A stretch of 38,497 bases of DNA from Limosilactobacillus avistercoris (lineage in GTDB: Bacteria > Bacillota > Bacilli > Lactobacillales > Lactobacillaceae), in assembly GCF_014836425.1 (NCBI RefSeq), contig NZ_JACSQW010000019.1, positions 1-38,497 of the forward strand, read 5' to 3'. Both the position numbers and the translations under genes were made by a program. The notes below the pieces were generated by a model, which worked only from the letters and a program-made list of their open reading frames with translations, was not told the origin of the DNA and searched no databases. Of this stretch, positions 1 through 11,324 are shown piece by piece; position 1 is the first letter of the stretch; every line of letters begins with the position of its first letter.

Positions 1-77
1 AGCGCCTTGAGACGCTGGCTTTTCTGATCGGCTTATAGCCGTTGTACAAACCACCCGTTTTACGGGTGGTTATGATT
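1..77 (+). repeat. 77-bp terminal repeat, probable right end of an IS200/IS605-type element
   Basis: This 77-bp block is the exact reverse complement of 38421-38497. It holds nested palindromes: an imperfect hairpin at 1-16, CGGCTTATAGCCG near 30-42, and a 9-bp hairpin ACCACCCGT-TTT-ACGGGTGGT at 50-70. TATGATT (71-77) follows, and after it the two copies diverge at once. A subterminal hairpin a few bases inside a sharp boundary is typical of the right end of IS200/IS605 elements, where the 3' part of a TnpB guide RNA would also lie. No transposase gene is in the window, so the family is an inference. Confidence 0.6.
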
Positions 78-100
78 TATCCACTTACAAAACATATTTG

Positions 101-128
101 TTGCAATCGGTCACAGAAATGTTATAGT
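101..128 (+). promoter_or_regulatory. groESL promoter
   Basis: A -35 box TTGCAA (101-106) and a -10 box TATAGT (123-128) are separated by 16 bp. Transcription would start just upstream of or within the CIRCE operator, the usual arrangement for HrcA-repressed chaperonin operons. Confidence 0.75.
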
Positions 129-139
129 AGAAAATGTAA

Positions 140-166
140 TTAGCACTTGAAATGCGAGAGTGCTAA
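140..166 (+). promoter_or_regulatory. CIRCE operator (HrcA binding site)
   Basis: TTAGCACTT, nine bases, then GAGTGCTAA. This matches the CIRCE consensus TTAGCACTC-N9-GAGTGCTAA except for one base at the inner end of the left arm. It lies between the promoter and the groES ribosome binding site, so HrcA is expected to repress groESL from here. hrcA itself is not in the window. Confidence 0.95.
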
Positions 167-204
167 TTTTTAACTATGAGATTTATCAATTTGGAGGGAT
201 TAAC

Positions 205-489
205 GTGTTAAAACCATTAGGAGATCGTGTTCTTCTCAAAGCAGAAACAGAAGAAGAAAAGACTGTCGGTGGCATTGTTCTTGCTTCAAACGTTAAGGAA
301 AAGCCAACAACCGGTAAGGTAATTGCTGTAGGTGCTGGTCGGACCTTAGATAATGGTGAGAAGCTTGCACCAGCTGTTAAGGAAGGCGATCAGGTCCTTT
401 TTGATAAGTATGCTGGAAATGAAGTTGAATATGACGGTGAAAAGTACCTCGTTGTTCATGAAAAGGATCTTGTAGCTATCGTTGAATAG
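205..489 (+). CDS. groES: Co-chaperonin GroES (Hsp10)
   Basis: GroES is the heptameric lid of the GroEL folding chamber in the cytoplasm. The 94-residue product begins [11 protein letters not shown] and has the mobile-loop region [11 protein letters not shown] and the C-terminal [14 protein letters not shown], all typical of the family and of normal length. I chose the GTG at 205 because GGAGGG lies at 193-198. The in-frame ATG at 160 lies within the CIRCE element and would add 15 unrelated residues. groEL follows after 54 bp in the same operon. Regulation by HrcA is indicated by the upstream CIRCE. Confidence 0.97.
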   Translation: MLKPLGDRVLLKAETEEEKTVGGIVLASNVKEKPTTGKVIAVGAGRTLDNGEKLAPAVKEGDQVLFDKYAGNEVEYDGEKYLVVHEKDLVAIVE

Positions 490-540
490 TTAACGAGACT
501 TTGGTAATGACAGTATTGATTTTAAATTTGAGGTGAATAA

Positions 541-2172
<1,632 letters not shown>

Positions 2173-2208
2173 TTTGTCCCTCTAAAATAATATAAGTAAT
2201 AAAATAAC

Positions 2209-2253
2209 AGCACCTAATGATGTGATTTAAACATCGTTAGGTGCTATTTTTTG
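2209..2253 (+). terminator. Intrinsic terminator of groESL
   Basis: AGCACCTAATGATG (2209-2222) pairs with CATCGTTAGGTGCT (2232-2245), giving a 14-bp stem with one G-T pair, followed by ATTTTTTG. Confidence 0.93.
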
Positions 2254-2291
2254 TTTAAAACACTTACTTATCGTTTAATAAGTAAAAACTA

Positions 2292-2320
2292 TTTTCAATT
2301 AGAAAAAATCGTTATATAAT
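2292..2320 (+). promoter_or_regulatory. Probable promoter of the adhesin locus
   Basis: TTTTCA (2292-2297) and a perfect TATAAT (2315-2320) are separated by 17 bp in a very AT-rich stretch, 60 bp before the reconstructed adhesin start codon. The -35 match is weak. Confidence 0.55.
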
Positions 2321-2379
2321 GTTTAAAATATTATAAAAATAATTAAATGATGTCTTTTATTTAATGGGGGAGGAAAATA

Positions 2380-5300
2380 ATGTCAAAGAACAATTCACAA
2401 GAATACCTACGTAAAATGGAACAACAACGTCAACACTTTGGACTCCGTAAACTTAGCGTTGACGTTGCTTCTGTTTTATTAGGTACTACTTTCGTTATTG
2501 GGGGGGTACGGTAGCACATGCTAGTGACAATGACCCAGTAGGAACAAGCAATGTAACTACTACAATGACTGGTAGTTCGATTCAAGAAGGGTCAACGACT
2601 TCTGAATCGACTGATAAGGAACAAACAGCAGCTAATGTTGATACTGCTTTAACTAGTAGTTCTTCAGAGATAATTAACACTAATTCCGATACTTTATTAG
2701 CTACACAGCCAATTTCTGTTGAAAAGGGAACTGAATTGCCAGCTAGTCAAACGGGTAATCAGTTATTCTCCCAACAATTAACACAACAATCCGCCATTAC
2801 ATCTGCGGGCCAATCAACGGATACGCAAGATGATTCTGATAAGATAATCCATGTTATCTGCAAATTTCGTCAACCATAATACTGGTGAAGTTGTTAAGTC
2901 AGTTCAACTGACTGCTAAGGATGGTCAGACATTATATGATGCTTTAGGTACTGATGTCTATGATTATATAGTTGAAACTGATTATCCAAGCTATACTCGC
3001 TTACCTGATGATGAATATCGAGCAAAAGTTAATTGGAGCGGTTATAACGGCTACGATCCTAATCACATGTTTAATGATCCAAAATTGGCTGAAGAATTTA
3101 CACAGTGGCAAAAAGAATATAAAGCTGGTCAGCATCCGTTAATGGATATGATCCCATATGAAGATGATACAGTAAACCTTTCACATCAAGACTTATTTGC
3201 GGGTCGAATTATTTTGCATGATGGACAAAATATCAATATTCCTGTTATATCGTTATGGAATGATGATCGTTCTGGGCGGTTCAAAACTGATTATCCAGTT
3301 AATGTATATATGCTAACACGATCAACAAGCGCTGAGCGAAATATCAATTATCATCAGTACCGTGGACATGATAAGTCAACTAAGATTGCCTATCAGGTTA
3401 AGAATGGTGAATTTTATGCTCCAGAAACAGATACTGGAAATCTTATGGGTGCAGGAGGCACAACTTCTTATGCGGGTATAGTAGAATCATGGGCTAATCA
3501 TGGTCAAATTCCTAATCTTTGTCTTTCAAGACGCATTAACGCCGATGGTACTGTTTCAACTACAGGTGCCAATGATGAAAATCAATTAACAGCTGATGTT
3601 TTCTACCCCGCAGAAACGACTGAACAACGTGGCGCCGCTGAAAAAGTTGGCAAGTTAGCTGGTAAATGGACAACTCTCGATCCATTAGTACCATTAATTG
3701 ACTTTGATTTTGATAATGAAACTGGTTCATATCAGACAAACAAAGATAATATTGTCAAAAAAGGTGATGTACCGGGTTAGCCAGCTGATGAAAACATTAT
3801 GTATTATGCTAACCGTCAATATAACGTTGTCTTCAAAGATATTACTTATGGTGACGGTGACAAGGCCATTGACTTGAATAACTATGATTATACTGATAAG
3901 AATCAAATGACAATGGCAGCGAATAGCAAGACTAATCCGCATAATGGTCAAACTAATTCAGGTTACCATGAATACAAGCTTGATGCTGATGATTATCAAG
4001 CTAAATTAAAGGCTCTTCATGATGCTGGTTATGTTATTGTTTCATCTAATGTTAACTTAAATGGTCAAACTTATGATGTTGATCAATTTAATAAGGATAA
4101 TCTTTATAACGTTGATGGAACAATTAAGCCTGAAACTTATGTGGTTAAAATTCTCCGTGGTGTTAAGAAAGTAACACCAGCTGCTAGTGCTACTCGGGTA
4201 GTTAACTACAAAGCTAACAATAAAGATGGTCAGACATTAAAAGACCCAATCACTCAACAAGCTAGTTTTGTCGGTACCGGTGATTATTATGTTGATACAA
4301 TTAATGGTGGTACTGATTTAGTTCATGTTAAATCGGTTCATGATATCTACAATAATGCAGACACGTTAGTCGTTGATAGCAGTCAGCAGGATCCAGTAAA
4401 AGTTACATGGTCAATTGACAATACAAAGACTAAGCATGATGTTAACGATCAATTTAACTTTGAAAAGCCAACTGGTGATGAGTCACCAGACACAATTGTC
4501 GAATGGCATCATGTTCCAGCAGACGATATTAATGATGTGGCAGAAAAATACACTCCACAAAATGGTGATACCAAGAAGCTTAAAGATGTTATCTTAATCT
4601 ACAAGCAAAGGCAACTGCAAAGACAGAGCATAAGACCATCACTCGTACAATTCACTTTGTAACTGATGGTAATCACGATGAATTGCAAGATTCTGTAAAG
4701 CAAACTGCTCATTTAACATCAACTTACTACACTGATAAGAATGGTAATGAAGTTGCCGTTGAAAAAGTCGGTGATGATTACTATATTGATCCAGATGGTA
4801 AGGTTCCTGAAAAGGCTTGGACTATTGATTCTACTGGTGATACTGAAGTTACTGATGGTTCTTTTGATAAAAAACAAGAAGATGTTATTACTGTTGACAG
4901 CGGCAAGAACAAGGGTACTTGGACAATTACGTATGTTGCTAGAAACTCCGCTGATGACAAGCATTTAGCTGATAACTTTGCACCACAAGATCCTGTAGAT
5001 AAGAACGCTGCTAATGGCACCAACACAGATATTTACTTGGTTTACACCAAGAATGTGAATGATGTAAATGCGGACATCACTTACTGGGATATCACCAATA
5101 GCATGGATCATAAAGAGCGACTTGGTAAGACTGATAATGAGATTCACTTGAACAATAACGACAAGCGAATTTCTGATCTTGAAAAGCAAGGCTATGTTTT
5201 CGTTAAGAGCGACTTTACCAAGGGTGATAAGTATGGTACGGAAGACAGTCACTTCAATGTTTACTTCAAGCATGGAATCACTCCTTCAACTGATAAGACT

Positions 5301-6488
5301 AAGAAGGATGGTATCAAGAGTGAAAATACTTCTGTAAAGCGTCATATTTACTATCGTGATGCCCAAACTGGTGAATTAATTAGGGATGAATTAAAGAAGT
5401 ATGGTATTAAGGCCGATGTGCCTGACATTACTCAAACTGTTGATTACATTCGGGTACCTCTTTATGATTCCTTTAATGGTAATTTCTTAGGCTTTGCTGC
5501 TCTTTATATTGATCCAAATGGATTTGCTATGTTAGATAAAGATGGTAAACCAGAAATTAAGAAGGATGAGAATGGTCAACCAATCATTGCAACTAAGAAT
5601 GATAAGGATTCTTGGGTTCCAACAGGTAAACATACGGAGTATCCAGAACAAGGTTCACCTGATTTAACTAAATATGGTTACAAGACAGTTCGTGCTCTTA
5701 ATAGTCGTACTAAAGATGATAATGATGGTGGTAAGTCAGTAGCTCATAAGGCTTCTGATCCAACTAAAGATGGTGCAGATGTAAATGTTTACTACTTCCA
5801 TGATCAAGAAGATATAACTTCTGACAAACCAGCATTTAATATTAAGGAGAAGGATCTCCAAAAGACATTTACTAGAACGATTGTCTACCGTGGTACTAAA
5901 GATGGTGGCAAGACTTACCAAGATGTAAATGGTTCACCAGATAGTACTCATGAGTACAAGCAAACCGTTACCTTTACTCGGAAAGCCATTGTCGATAAGG
6001 TAACTAAGAAGGTAACCTATACTGATTGGACTTCAAATAAGCCAGAAATGGATGAAGTCCCTTCTAAGAAGCCAAGTAAAGTTGGTTATGACAAGGTTGA
6101 TAAATCGCAAGTAGCTGGTTTTTCAGTAAATCCAAACTCAGATAATACCGATTTAGGAAAAACTGTTGTAACTTATGTTGCAACGACACCGCAAATGCCA
6201 ACCCAACCAACTGTTCAACCAACTAAGCCAGTAGTTAACCCAACAACTTCAACTCAGTCAGCCAAATTGGCAGATAGTACTGAGACAGTTGCGTCAATGT
6301 CAAGTACTGAGAAGGTAACTCCTATTCTCAAGAATGGCTCTGCAGAACATCCACAAAGTACTAAGCATCAAAAGGCAGCTCAATTACCGCAAACTGGTAA
6401 TGAGCAAAGTCGTGGCTTAATTGCACTTGGCTTTGCAGGATTGTTATCTGCACTTGGTCTTGGTAAGACTAAGTGTAAACACGGCTAA
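2380..6488 (+). pseudogene. Decayed MucBP-type LPXTG mucus-binding surface protein
   Basis: Read across frames, this is one sortase-anchored adhesin of about 1,370 codons. The ATG at 2380 follows GGGGGAGG. The N-terminus is a YSIRK-type export signal (FGLRKLSVDVASVLLG, then VIGG). After it come a Ser/Thr-rich linker, several Mub-like repeat modules (for example RTIVYRGTKDGGKTY and the end VVTYVATTP), a Pro/Thr linker, LPQTG, a hydrophobic segment and the basic tail KTKCKHG. Four lesions break it: a -1 shift in the G run at 2500-2506 (stop at 2512), a +1 shift near 2850-2870, a TAG at 3778 where CAG would fit (VPG-Q-PADE), and a -1 shift near 4602-4608 (eight G at the first site, or one more A at the last, would restore the frame). 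The longest intact piece, 4683-6488, has no export signal. Neighbouring genes are intact, so decay is more likely than poor sequence. Confidence 0.9.
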
Positions 6489-6508
6489 TTTACGTGAAAG
6501 TTAAAATT

Positions 6509-6555
6509 AAAGAGACTCTAACATTCGGAATATCCGGACGCTAAAGTCTCTTTTG
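6509..6555 (+). terminator. Terminator after the adhesin
   Basis: AAAGAGACT (6509-6517) pairs with AGTCTCTTT (6545-6553), with further imperfect pairing inside the loop, followed by a short T run. The A-rich left side could also let it act on the other strand. Confidence 0.8.
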
Positions 6556-6727
6556 CTTACATAAAGGCATTGTAACAGAATCGTCTTGGTAGGAGATTGT
6601 GAAGATCAGATAACTTAGAAAACCTTTGGGAGAATTTCTCGTTTCGGTAAACAAAGTGCTAAAGTTAATGGTAAGATTAATTATCTATTTCAAAATTCAA
6701 ATTAAACGAAAAATAGAGGGAGAAAGA

Positions 6728-8326
6728 ATGGAGAAGTTAAAACAACATAAAATCACCCTATTTTCCGGTGTGATGTTAGCTCTGAACTCATTGATTGGTT
6801 CAGGGTGGTTGTTCGGGGCTGGGACTGCTGCTAAAGTTGCTGGGCCCGCTGCGATCATTTCGTGGATTATTGGGGCGGTCATTATTATCAGCATTGCCCT
6901 CACGTACGTTGAATTAGGGGCAATGTTTCCTGAAAGTGGGGGGATGAGCCGGTATGCCCAATATAGCCATGGTCCATTACTAGGATTCATAGCGGCATGG
7001 GCAAACTGGATTTCTTTAATAACCCTTGTGCCGATGGAAGCCGTGGCCTCCGTTCAATACATGAGTTCATGGCCGTGGTCGTGGGCGAACTGGACCCACC
7101 ATTTTATTAGTGGGGGAAATATTACTTTCCTAGGAATGTTGGTTGTCTTTTTGTTCATGGTAATCTTTACCTTGATTAATTTTTGGTCAGTAAAACTAAT
7201 GACTCGGTTTACTAACTTAATCTCGGTCTTTAAGATCCTGTTGCCAACACTAACGGTGATAATGCTGATTGTTAGTGGCTTTCATCCGATAAACTTTGGG
7301 CACAATGTCCAGACATTTATGCCATATGGTAGTCGGTCAATCTTTGAGGCAGCTGCTGTTTCAGGAATTATTATGTCTTACGATGCTTTTCAAACCATCA
7401 TTAATATGGGTGGGGAAATGGTTAACCCCCACAAGAATATTGTGCGTGGTGTCTTAATTTCAATGTTAATTACGGCAGCAATTTATATCATGCTCCAGGT
7501 TGCCTTTATCGGGGCGATTGATCCTGCGTCATTAGCAAAGAATGGTTGGCATGGAGTTAACTTTGCGTCTCCGTTTGCCGATATTGCAATTTTACTGAGT
7601 CTGAATTGGTTAGCAATCCTGCTATATATGGATGCCTTTGTTTCACCATTTGGAACTGGGGTGGCGTTTGTTGCAACGGCTTCACGAGCATTAGCTGCAA
7701 TGACTCATACTGGGCACTTGCCAAAATGGCTTGGCCGTCTTGAACGTCGCTATATGATTCCTCGTTTTGCAATGGTTGCTGACTTGATTTTAGCAACGAT
7801 CTTAGTCAATGTATTTCGGAACTGGAGCTTATTAGCTACGGTGATTACGGGTTCAACGTTGATTGCCTACTTGACTGGTCCGGTAACGGTAATCTCTTTA
7901 CGGAAGATGGCGCCTAACCTAGAACGACCATTTGCCCCTCACTATATGAAGTGGTTGGCCCCGTTTGCCTTTGTTGTTACTGGATTAGCTATCTACTGGA
8001 CAATGTGGCCGACGACTGTCCAGGTAATCTTTGTAATTGCTTTGGGATTGCCAATTTATCTTTATTATGAATGTCGGTACCAGAAGACTAATTGGCACCA
8101 GCAATTAAAGAACTCTGCTTGGCTAATCTGTTATATGATTTTTATCTCTGTAATTTCTTATGTAGGGAGTGAGGGATTTGGTGGTCAAAACTGGGTTCCA
8201 TATCCCTTTGACTTTGTTATAATTATTGTTGTTTCATTACTCTTTTATTTCTGGGCAATCCACAGCCGAATGCCTCAAGTTGACCCAGCAGCCGAAAAAG
8301 TCAATAATCGACTTAAAGAAAAGTAA
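6728..8326 (+). CDS. APC-superfamily amino acid permease
   Basis: A 532-residue integral membrane protein with about 12 to 14 hydrophobic segments. The first has the APC signature LNSLIGSGWLFGAGTAAKVAGP (written here only as its family motif G-S-G-W-L-F-G), followed by YVELGAMFPESGGMSRYAQ. The usual middle-domain motif EMVNPHKNIVRG and TASRALAAM are also present. Such proteins import amino acids or amines by proton symport or exchange. The substrate cannot be read from sequence. The start is the ATG at 6728 behind GAGGGAGAAAG; an upstream ATG at 6626 would add 34 residues and has no good ribosome site. It stands between the broken adhesin and kimA, and I found no convincing promoter in the 170 bp before it. 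Confidence 0.88.
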   Translation: MEKLKQHKITLFSGVMLALNSLIGSGWLFGAGTAAKVAGPAAIISWIIGAVIIISIALTYVELGAMFPESGGMSRYAQYSHGPLLGFIAAWANWISLITLVPMEAVASVQYMSSWPWSWANWTHHFISGGNITFLGMLVVFLFMVIFTLINFWSVKLMTRFTNLISVFKILLPTLTVIMLIVSGFHPINFGHNVQTFMPYGSRSIFEAAAVSGIIMSYDAFQTIINMGGEMVNPHKNIVRGVLISMLITAAIYIMLQVAFIGAIDPASLAKNGWHGVNFASPFADIAILLSLNWLAILLYMDAFVSPFGTGVAFVATASRALAAMTHTGHLPKWLGRLERRYMIPRFAMVADLILATILVNVFRNWSLLATVITGSTLIAYLTGPVTVISLRKMAPNLERPFAPHYMKWLAPFAFVVTGLAIYWTMWPTTVQVIFVIALGLPIYLYYECRYQKTNWHQQLKNSAWLICYMIFISVISYVGSEGFGGQNWVPYPFDFVIIIVVSLLFYFWAIHSRMPQVDPAAEKVNNRLKEK

Positions 8327-8353
8327 GTAGTGAAATAACGACAGCTTACTTTT
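8319..8353 (+). terminator. Possible terminator overlapping the permease stop codon
   Basis: AAAAGTAAG (8319-8327) pairs with CTTACTTTT (8345-8353) around a 17-base loop. The stem is AT-rich and the T run is part of the stem, so it is probably weak. Confidence 0.45.
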
Positions 8354-8357
8354 GTAA

Positions 8358-8386
8358 TTGAAAACAAGCTAGAATAATTGTATTAT
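8358..8386 (+). promoter_or_regulatory. kimA promoter
   Basis: TTGAAA (8358-8363), 17 bp, TATTAT (8381-8386). The leader to the kimA start is about 50 bases. That is too short for the c-di-AMP (ydaO-type) riboswitch that precedes kimA in Bacillus subtilis. Confidence 0.65.
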
Positions 8387-8444
8387 TGTTCAGTTATCCA
8401 AAATCGCTTAAATGATTATATTCCATAAATATTGGGAGGATAGT

Positions 8445-10283
8445 ATGTGGCGTTATATTAAACGGGTTTTAATTGGAAAACCTCTAAAAACTTTGGATGA
8501 GGGTCAGACCCACTTAACTAAATTTAAGGCACTGGCGATGCTATCATCAGATGCAATTTCGTCAGTTGCTTATGGTCCAGAGCAGATTACGACTGTCTTA
8601 GTAACTTTATCTGCGATGGCAATGTGGTACTCAATCCCTATTGCAGCGATCGTATTGCTTTTACTGTTAGCAATCACCCTTTCTTACCAACAGATTATTC
8701 ATGCTTACCCAAGTGGTGGGGGTGCCTATGTTGTTGCTACCCGAAACTGGGGAAGTAACGGTGGTTTGTTTGCTGGGGGATCGCTTTTGGTTGACTACAT
8801 GTTAACAGTTGCTGTTTCAACGACCTCTGGTGTAGAGGCAATTACCTCTGCAATTCCGGCACTTTACCGCTTTTCCGTTCCTATTGCAATTATTATTGTC
8901 CTATTAATTATGTTTATGAACTTGCGGGGAATGAGTGAAAGTGCTAATTTCCTGACGGTTCCAGTCTATTTCTTCGTGATCATGATTACTGTAATGATCC
9001 TTTGGGGTGCCTATAACATCGCGACTGGGCAAGTGCACTACCAAGCACCAGCGGATTATGGGACACCAGTTACAGGGATGACTTTTGTATTGTTTGTTCG
9101 GGCATTCTCAGCTGGTTCATCTTCCTTAACTGGTGTTGAAGCGGTAAGTAATGCTGTGCCAAACTTCAATAAGCCAAAGGAAAAGAATGCTTCTGTTACT
9201 CTGGCAATTATGAGTACAATTCTGGCAATCTTCTTCATTGCCATTATCTTTTACGGCTTTTACTTTGGAATTGTCCCAGATAAGCGGACCACGGTTCTTT
9301 CACAAATCGGTCTTGCTGTATTTGGTGGCCACGGGATTGGCTTTTACCTTCTTCAATTGTCAACAGCGATGATTCTCGCCGTTGCTGCTAACACAGGTTT
9401 CTCTGCCTTCCCAATCCTTGCCTTTAACATGGCTAAGGACAAGTATATGCCGCACGCATTTATGGATCGTGGGGATCGTTTAGGATACTCTAACGGAATT
9501 ATTGCTTTGGCTGTGGGTGCGATCATTTTGATCCTTATTTTCCATGGTCAAACAAACATGTTGATTCCACTTTATGCTGTGGGTGTCTTTGTTCCATTTA
9601 CCCTTTCACAATCAGGGATGATTATCCACTGGTTCCGTGAACGGGGAGGATTTTGGCCTGCTAAGGCATTTATTAATTTTATTGGTGCATTAATTTCTCT
9701 TGCGCTAGTAATTGCATTGTTCTGGCAACACTTTGGCAATGTTTGGCCATACCTAATCATCATGCCGTTGTTGCTTTACATGTTCCATGCAATCCACCGG
9801 CACTATATCAAAGTGGCCAAGCAATTACGGGTTGCCGAAAAGACGAAGGTCCAGTTGCACGACTATGATGGAGCAACGGTGATTGTCTTAGTTGGTAATG
9901 TTACTCGGGTTACTCGGGGGGCAATTAACTATGCTCGTTCGATCGGTGACTACGTGATTGCAATGCACGTTTCCTTTGATGAAAATCCAGGAAAAGAGCA
10001 TAAGACAGCCAATGAATTTAAGGCTGAATTCCCAGATGTCCGCTTTGTTGATATTCACTCATCATACCGGTCAATTGCTAAACCAACGTTACGATTTGTG
10101 GATGTGATCGCTAAGCGGGCAGCTGCACGGAACTACTCAACTACTGTTTTAGTTCCCCAATTTATTCCGAAGCATCCATGGCAATTGGCACTCCATAACC
10201 AAACCAGTGTCCGTCTGCGGACTGTTCTTAATTCTCGTCAAAACATTGTAGTTGCTAGTTACAATTACCACCTGCATGAATAA
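8445..10283 (+). CDS. kimA: KimA-type high-affinity potassium importer
   Basis: The 612-residue product matches B. subtilis KimA (YdaO) along its whole length as I remember that protein: start MWRYIKRVLIGKPLKT, SSDAISSVAYG, AYPSGGGAYVVATRNW, LLVDYMLTVAVS, SSLTGVEAVSNAVPNF and AANTGFSAFPILAFN. Acidic and polar residues at D36, Y43, D117, Y118 and T121 fall where the KimA potassium sites are described. About 12 membrane segments are followed by a soluble C-terminal domain from about residue 455 (TVIVLVGNVTRVTRG, HVSFDENPG, IHSSYRSI) of the UspA-like type that binds c-di-AMP and inhibits uptake. The start is the ATG at 8445 after GGGAGGA; the ATG at 8412 has no ribosome site. It is transcribed from its own promoter. 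Confidence 0.94.
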   Translation: MWRYIKRVLIGKPLKTLDEGQTHLTKFKALAMLSSDAISSVAYGPEQITTVLVTLSAMAMWYSIPIAAIVLLLLLAITLSYQQIIHAYPSGGGAYVVATRNWGSNGGLFAGGSLLVDYMLTVAVSTTSGVEAITSAIPALYRFSVPIAIIIVLLIMFMNLRGMSESANFLTVPVYFFVIMITVMILWGAYNIATGQVHYQAPADYGTPVTGMTFVLFVRAFSAGSSSLTGVEAVSNAVPNFNKPKEKNASVTLAIMSTILAIFFIAIIFYGFYFGIVPDKRTTVLSQIGLAVFGGHGIGFYLLQLSTAMILAVAANTGFSAFPILAFNMAKDKYMPHAFMDRGDRLGYSNGIIALAVGAIILILIFHGQTNMLIPLYAVGVFVPFTLSQSGMIIHWFRERGGFWPAKAFINFIGALISLALVIALFWQHFGNVWPYLIIMPLLLYMFHAIHRHYIKVAKQLRVAEKTKVQLHDYDGATVIVLVGNVTRVTRGAINYARSIGDYVIAMHVSFDENPGKEHKTANEFKAEFPDVRFVDIHSSYRSIAKPTLRFVDVIAKRAAARNYSTTVLVPQFIPKHPWQLALHNQTSVRLRTVLNSRQNIVVASYNYHLHE

Positions 10284-10326
10284 AGAAAATGGGAAATGTT
10301 TGACTATTTCGTGTTAGATATTTGAA

Positions 10327-10340
10327 ATTTCCCGGGAAAT
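10327..10340. other. 14-bp perfect palindrome upstream of the small membrane gene
   Basis: ATTTCCCGGGAAAT is a perfect dyad 22 bp before the GTG start at 10363. A further GGGAAATG lies at 10291-10298 and could pair with the ATTTCCC half, giving an alternative long hairpin after kimA. There is no T run, so an operator or an mRNA hairpin fits better than a terminator. Confidence 0.4.
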
Positions 10341-10362
10341 GATCTTGGAACAGGAGGACAAT

Positions 10363-10623
10363 GTGAAAAAGAGAAACATTGTTTTTGGCCTACTATTTGC
10401 CATTAGCTTATTTCTAATTGGTGGCTTTAGTTTAGATCGGTTTGGCTTTCATTCTGATTTAATTGGAATAGTTGGAACGCTGCTGTTGATTGTTGCTTAT
10501 CTTGGCCTTAATTGGGCAAAATTAAAAAGTGGTGATCACCGAACAAGGGTGGCCACCACATGGATTATTGGTTTATTGATTATTGTCATTATATTAAACA
10601 TAATTGAAGCTGCGTTAGCTTAA
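10363..10623 (+). CDS. Small membrane protein of unknown function
   Basis: An 86-residue protein that I do not recognise. It has a basic start (MKKRN), two closely spaced hydrophobic segments (about residues 5-22 and 30-50), a short basic loop (KLKSGDHRTRV) and a third hydrophobic segment to the C-terminus. It would sit in the membrane with three spans. The GTG at 10363 is preceded by AGGAGGA at the right distance; the upstream ATG at 10339 lacks a ribosome site. Its stop codon overlaps the convergent yigZ stop by 4 bp, so the two genes share their 3' ends with no terminator between them. Confidence 0.75.
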   Translation: MKKRNIVFGLLFAISLFLIGGFSLDRFGFHSDLIGIVGTLLLIVAYLGLNWAKLKSGDHRTRVATTWIIGLLIIVIILNIIEAALA

Positions 10624-11261
10624 TTAGTTAAATAGGGAATCTCGTGGTCACGCGAGGTTCCTTTTTTGATCGTCAATTGATCATTGAAACGATTGATTAA
10701 TTTCTCTGTGAAGCTGTCAACCTTTTCTTCATCAACATAGACATTGGTTTGGACAGTAGCACTAAATTGCTCGTCAGCGACTTCAATTCCTTGCTCGTTC
10801 AAATAATGGAGAAGTGAGTCATGCTGGGAATAGTTAATGGTAATTTCAAGAACAGCTTGTTTAATTCGTTGGACTAATTCCGCCTTGTGGATAGCGTTGG
10901 TTGCGGAATTACTGTAAGCCCGAATCAATCCACCAGCACCGAGTTTAATTCCACCAAAATAACGGGTCACTACAGCAACGACATTATGGATCTTTGCTAA
11001 TTGAAGTGATTCCAAAATGGGAACACCAGCAGTACCACTTGGTTCACCATTATCACTTTCTCGCTGAATTTGATCACGGTCACCAACCATGTATGCATAA
11101 CAATTATGGGTAGCTTTCCGGTTTTCGGTGCTAACTTGTTCAATAAATTGCTGGGCTTCATCTTCTGTCGAGACGCGAGCAACTGAACAAATAAAACGTG
11201 ATTTTTTAATCACCATCTCATTGCTAGTGTTTTTAGCGATAGTGAGAAATGGTTCTGACAT
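10620..11261 (-). CDS. yigZ: YigZ/YvyE family protein (IMPACT domain)
   Basis: The 213-residue protein has the UPF0029/IMPACT N-terminal domain, with the hallmark run from KKSRFI through HNCYAYMVG, ESDNGEPSGTAGVPIL and VTRYFGGIKLGAGGLIRAYS, and a ferredoxin-like C-terminal domain of about 70 residues. Family members are broadly conserved. The eukaryotic relative IMPACT acts in translational control, but the bacterial role is unclear. The ATG is preceded by AAAGGAG on the minus strand. It is divergent from comFA, with 63 bp between the two starts. Linkage of yvyE-like genes to comF genes is common in Firmicutes and does not by itself imply a competence role. Confidence 0.93.
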   Translation of the reverse strand: MSEPFLTIAKNTSNEMVIKKSRFICSVARVSTEDEAQQFIEQVSTENRKATHNCYAYMVGDRDQIQRESDNGEPSGTAGVPILESLQLAKIHNVVAVVTRYFGGIKLGAGGLIRAYSNSATNAIHKAELVQRIKQAVLEITINYSQHDSLLHYLNEQGIEVADEQFSATVQTNVYVDEEKVDSFTEKLINRFNDQLTIKKGTSRDHEIPYLTN

Positions 11262-11324
11262 TTTTATTACTCCTTTAGTGAATTTTTGCTTTTCTTCCGT
11301 ATTAATAAAGTGGGGGGATGAAAA

